DNA of 64,000 nucleotides from Billgrantia saliphila (lineage in GTDB: Bacteria > Pseudomonadota > Gammaproteobacteria > Pseudomonadales > Halomonadaceae). The DNA is taken from contig NZ_PJRN01000003.1 of the NCBI RefSeq assembly GCF_002930105.1, positions 124,001 to 188,000 of the forward strand, read 5' to 3'. Shown piece by piece: positions 62,537 to 64,000 of this stretch. Made by a program: the position numbers and the translations under genes. Each line of letters starts with the position of its first letter. Positions within the stretch are counted from its first letter, which is position 1. Under the pieces are notes generated by a model that ran no database searches, was not told the origin of the DNA, and saw only the letters and a list, made by a program, of their open reading frames with translations.

Positions 62537-62572
62537 GGGCCCGCTCGCGCCCGCTGGCAATAGACGCAAACG

Positions 62573-62600
62573 ACTCGGCCCGGGCAAGCCCGGGCCGAGT
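62573..62600. terminator. Terminator between the barrel protein and the GlsB-like gene
   Basis: A 12-bp perfect stem ACTCGGCCCGGG/CCCGGGCCGAGT with loop CAAG. T tract is lacking, so strength is uncertain. Confidence 0.75.
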
Positions 62601-62621
62601 GGTGTCAGGAGAGTTGAACGG

Positions 62622-62864
62622 CTAAGTCTTACGAACCTTGGCGATGATCCATAGCAGCACGACCGCGCCCACCGTCGCCGTGACCAGCGAGCCGATGAAG
62701 CCCCCGGCCTCGAGTCCCAGCAGACTGAACATAAAGCCGCCGATCAGCGCGCCCACAATGCCCACACCAATGTTCCCAAGAATGCCGAAACCGCCGCCGC
62801 GCATGATATTGCCGGCGATCCAGCCGGCCAGGCCACCGATGATCAGCCAGGCGATGAATCCCAT
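62622..62864 (-). CDS. GlsB/YeaQ/YmgE family stress-response membrane protein
   Basis: An 80-residue protein of three membrane helices, MGFIAWLIIGGLAGWIAGNI, GILGNIGVGIVGALIGGFMF and SLVTATVGAVVLLWIIAKVR. The glycine-rich pattern is that of the transglycosylase-associated YeaQ family. GGAG seven bases before the ATG at 62864 fixes the start. The role is unknown beyond association with stress in relatives. Confidence 0.92.
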   Translation of the reverse strand: MGFIAWLIIGGLAGWIAGNIMRGGGFGILGNIGVGIVGALIGGFMFSLLGLEAGGFIGSLVTATVGAVVLLWIIAKVRKT

Positions 62865-62949
62865 ATCGTCTCTCCTTTCCTTGTGGTCGATACTATCGTT
62901 CGAGGCAGCTCCAATGATGCCCCGGTGCATCCTTTAAAAAAAGGGTAGC

Positions 62950-63504
62950 TCAAAATGACGAGCCGGGCTGTTCTAGGAAAGCCAGCTCCTCGGTCGTGGA
63001 TGCCCGGCCGAGAATGGCGTTGCGGTGCGGGTAGCGGCCGAAACGCAGCAGAATGTCCCGGTGCAGGCGCTCGAAACGCAAGTTCTCTTCCAGCCCCGGC
63101 TGATCGAACAGTCGCAATGCCTCGTCGTGAACCTTGAGCGACTCGCTGTGCATGTAAGGCATGTAGAGAAAGCTACGCCAAAGCACTCCGAATTCACGGT
63201 CGATGTCCAGGGCCACGGCCTCCTGGGCCAGTACCAGCGCCATCGGATCCTGAGCGAACGCCCGCGGGTCGTCGCGGTAAAGGTTGCGCGAAAACTGGTC
63301 AAGCACCAGGATCTCGGCAAGCCGGCCCTGAGGCGTGTCGCGCCATTGCCATAGCTCGCCGGCGGCGGCCGCCGCATGCAACGCACCGAAGCGCTGGCGA
63401 ATGTGCGCATCGAGCTCGGCATCCTTGCGAAACCAGTGGACGGGCTGGAGCTCCTCGAACCAGAAGGCGATCACTTCGTCCTGCAGCGGCAGCATCGCGC
63501 TCAT
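62950..63504 (-). CDS. DUF924 family protein
   Basis: A 184-residue helical protein with the DUF924 blocks VIAFWFEELQPVHWFRKDAE, LAEILVLDQFSRNLYRDDPR, SFLYMPYMHSESLKVHDEAL and FGRYPHRNAILGR. AGGA before the ATG at 63504 supports this start. A second ATG three codons on is possible. Biochemical function is not known for the family. Confidence 0.9.
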   Translation of the reverse strand: MSAMLPLQDEVIAFWFEELQPVHWFRKDAELDAHIRQRFGALHAAAAAGELWQWRDTPQGRLAEILVLDQFSRNLYRDDPRAFAQDPMALVLAQEAVALDIDREFGVLWRSFLYMPYMHSESLKVHDEALRLFDQPGLEENLRFERLHRDILLRFGRYPHRNAILGRASTTEELAFLEQPGSSF

Positions 63505-63587
63505 ACGTTTCCTCGCGGTCGGACAGCGACTGGTATCATCGCTCAAGGTTTAGCACCTTTTCGTTTGCATTCGCTACAGGAGTCGTC

Positions 63588-63773
63588 ATGGCGCCTCTGG
63601 ACATGCTGGGCATGTTCGCCTTCGTCTTCAATCTGGTCGGGCTGATAATCTGCATCGTCGGGCTGACCCTGGCCCAGCGCATGCCGAAGCGTTGGCCGGG
63701 CTATACCCTGGCCGGCGTGGGCTTCGTCATCGCTGCCACGCCGCTCTGGGCGCAGCTGCTGGCCAACCTTTGA
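63588..63773 (+). CDS. Small membrane protein, function unknown
   Basis: A 61-residue protein MAPLDMLGMFAFVFNLVGLI with a second hydrophobic stretch GYTLAGVGFVIAATPLWAQL, so two membrane helices joined by a basic loop (QRMPKRWP). AGGAG before the ATG supports it as real. No family recognised. Confidence 0.75.
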   Translation: MAPLDMLGMFAFVFNLVGLIICIVGLTLAQRMPKRWPGYTLAGVGFVIAATPLWAQLLANL

Positions 63774-63915
63774 GCGACAGCGCCACGCTGGGTGAAGGTG
63801 GCGTACCGCCCGGGTGTCGGGAACGGTGCGATGATGTCTGTTTCGGTGGGACATTGGTCATTGCGGACATGCGTCGCCGAGGTGAAACTGGCCTCTCAAC
63901 CCGGAGGGAGCCGTC

Positions 63916-64000
63916 ATGCCCCGCACCGTCGTCTTTCTGGCTTACCCCGACTGCCAACTGTTGGATGTCAGCGGGCCGTGGCAGGTGTTCGCCTCGGCCA
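63916..64000 (+). CDS. GlxA-type AraC regulator (partial, N-terminus only)
   Basis: From the ATG at 63916, preceded by GGAGGGAG, the frame reads MPRTVVFLAYPDCQLLDVSG followed by PWQVFASA and leaves the window. This is the start of the DJ-1/PfpI-like domain of GlxA regulators (AraC-family HTH expected at the C-terminus, not visible here). Confidence 0.8.
   Translation, partial: MPRTVVFLAYPDCQLLDVSGPWQVFASA

Overview
The window is a GC-rich chromosomal segment of a gammaproteobacterium, most probably a halophilic member of the Halomonadaceae (Halomonas-like). That assignment is an inference from gene content: the 180-kDa type NAD-glutamate dehydrogenase, the 531-residue Pseudomonas-type isocitrate lyase, a short FtsK, Bpt next to Aat, Rmf beside PyrD/RlmKL, and gene orders shared with Pseudomonas and Escherichia. 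I see no prophage, insertion sequence, CRISPR array, replication origin or rRNA. Nearly all of it is housekeeping DNA with dense coding on both strands.

Layout. 1-1.2 kb: YadG/YadH ABC exporter (YadH truncated by the window edge). 1.3-2.4 kb: a minus-strand stable-RNA operon of three tRNA-Glu/tRNA-Gly pairs driven by a near-consensus promoter. Each pair is followed by degenerate copies of the tRNA-Gly 3' end, ending in three exact-length 81-bp tandem repeats. 2.5-7.5 kb: MsrB, YlqF GTPase, AlaA, HtpX (with a sigma32-like promoter), PdxB. 7.7-12.2 kb: a WGR-like small protein, a glutaredoxin-like protein, RlmKL, Rmf, PyrD. 12.3-19.3 kb: NAD-GDH, TrmA, MurI. 19.4-25.5 kb: a hemerythrin-like protein, RarA, LolA, FtsK. 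25.7-31.9 kb: the N-degron set Aat, Bpt, ClpA, ClpS, with InfA embedded and Icd at the end.

32-43.4 kb: the Escherichia-like block rluE-nudJ-mnmA-hflD-purB-roxA, interrupted between nudJ and mnmA by a TetR/MFP/RND efflux cassette whose two intergenic gaps carry matching palindromes. A PduO-type adenosyltransferase sits between purB and roxA. 43.4-47.2 kb: a strong hairpin, isocitrate lyase, a glycine-zipper lipoprotein, a small membrane protein and a SlyD-like isomerase. 47.2-50 kb: an operon of a VTT(DedA/TVP38)-flavoprotein fusion and a CDP-alcohol phosphatidyltransferase. 50.1-56.4 kb: exported MsrA, an MFS exporter with divergent LysR regulator, an NlpC/P60 lipoprotein and an 819-residue protein with two DUF1266-like regions. 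56.6-64 kb: gabD-gabT, KatE, an outer-membrane barrel protein, a GlsB/YeaQ protein, a DUF924 protein, a small membrane protein and the start of a GlxA-type regulator.

Themes: glutamate/GABA/isocitrate carbon flow (gdhB, alaA, gabDT, icd, aceA), translation and RNA modification (tRNAs, infA, rmf, rlmKL, trmA, mnmA, rluE, roxA, ylqF), protein quality control (htpX, clpAS, aat, bpt, slyD) and oxidative repair (msrA, msrB, katE). The least conventional items are the tRNA-end tandem repeats, the VTT-flavoprotein/phosphatidyltransferase operon, the twin DUF1266 protein and the RND cassette with its paired operators.
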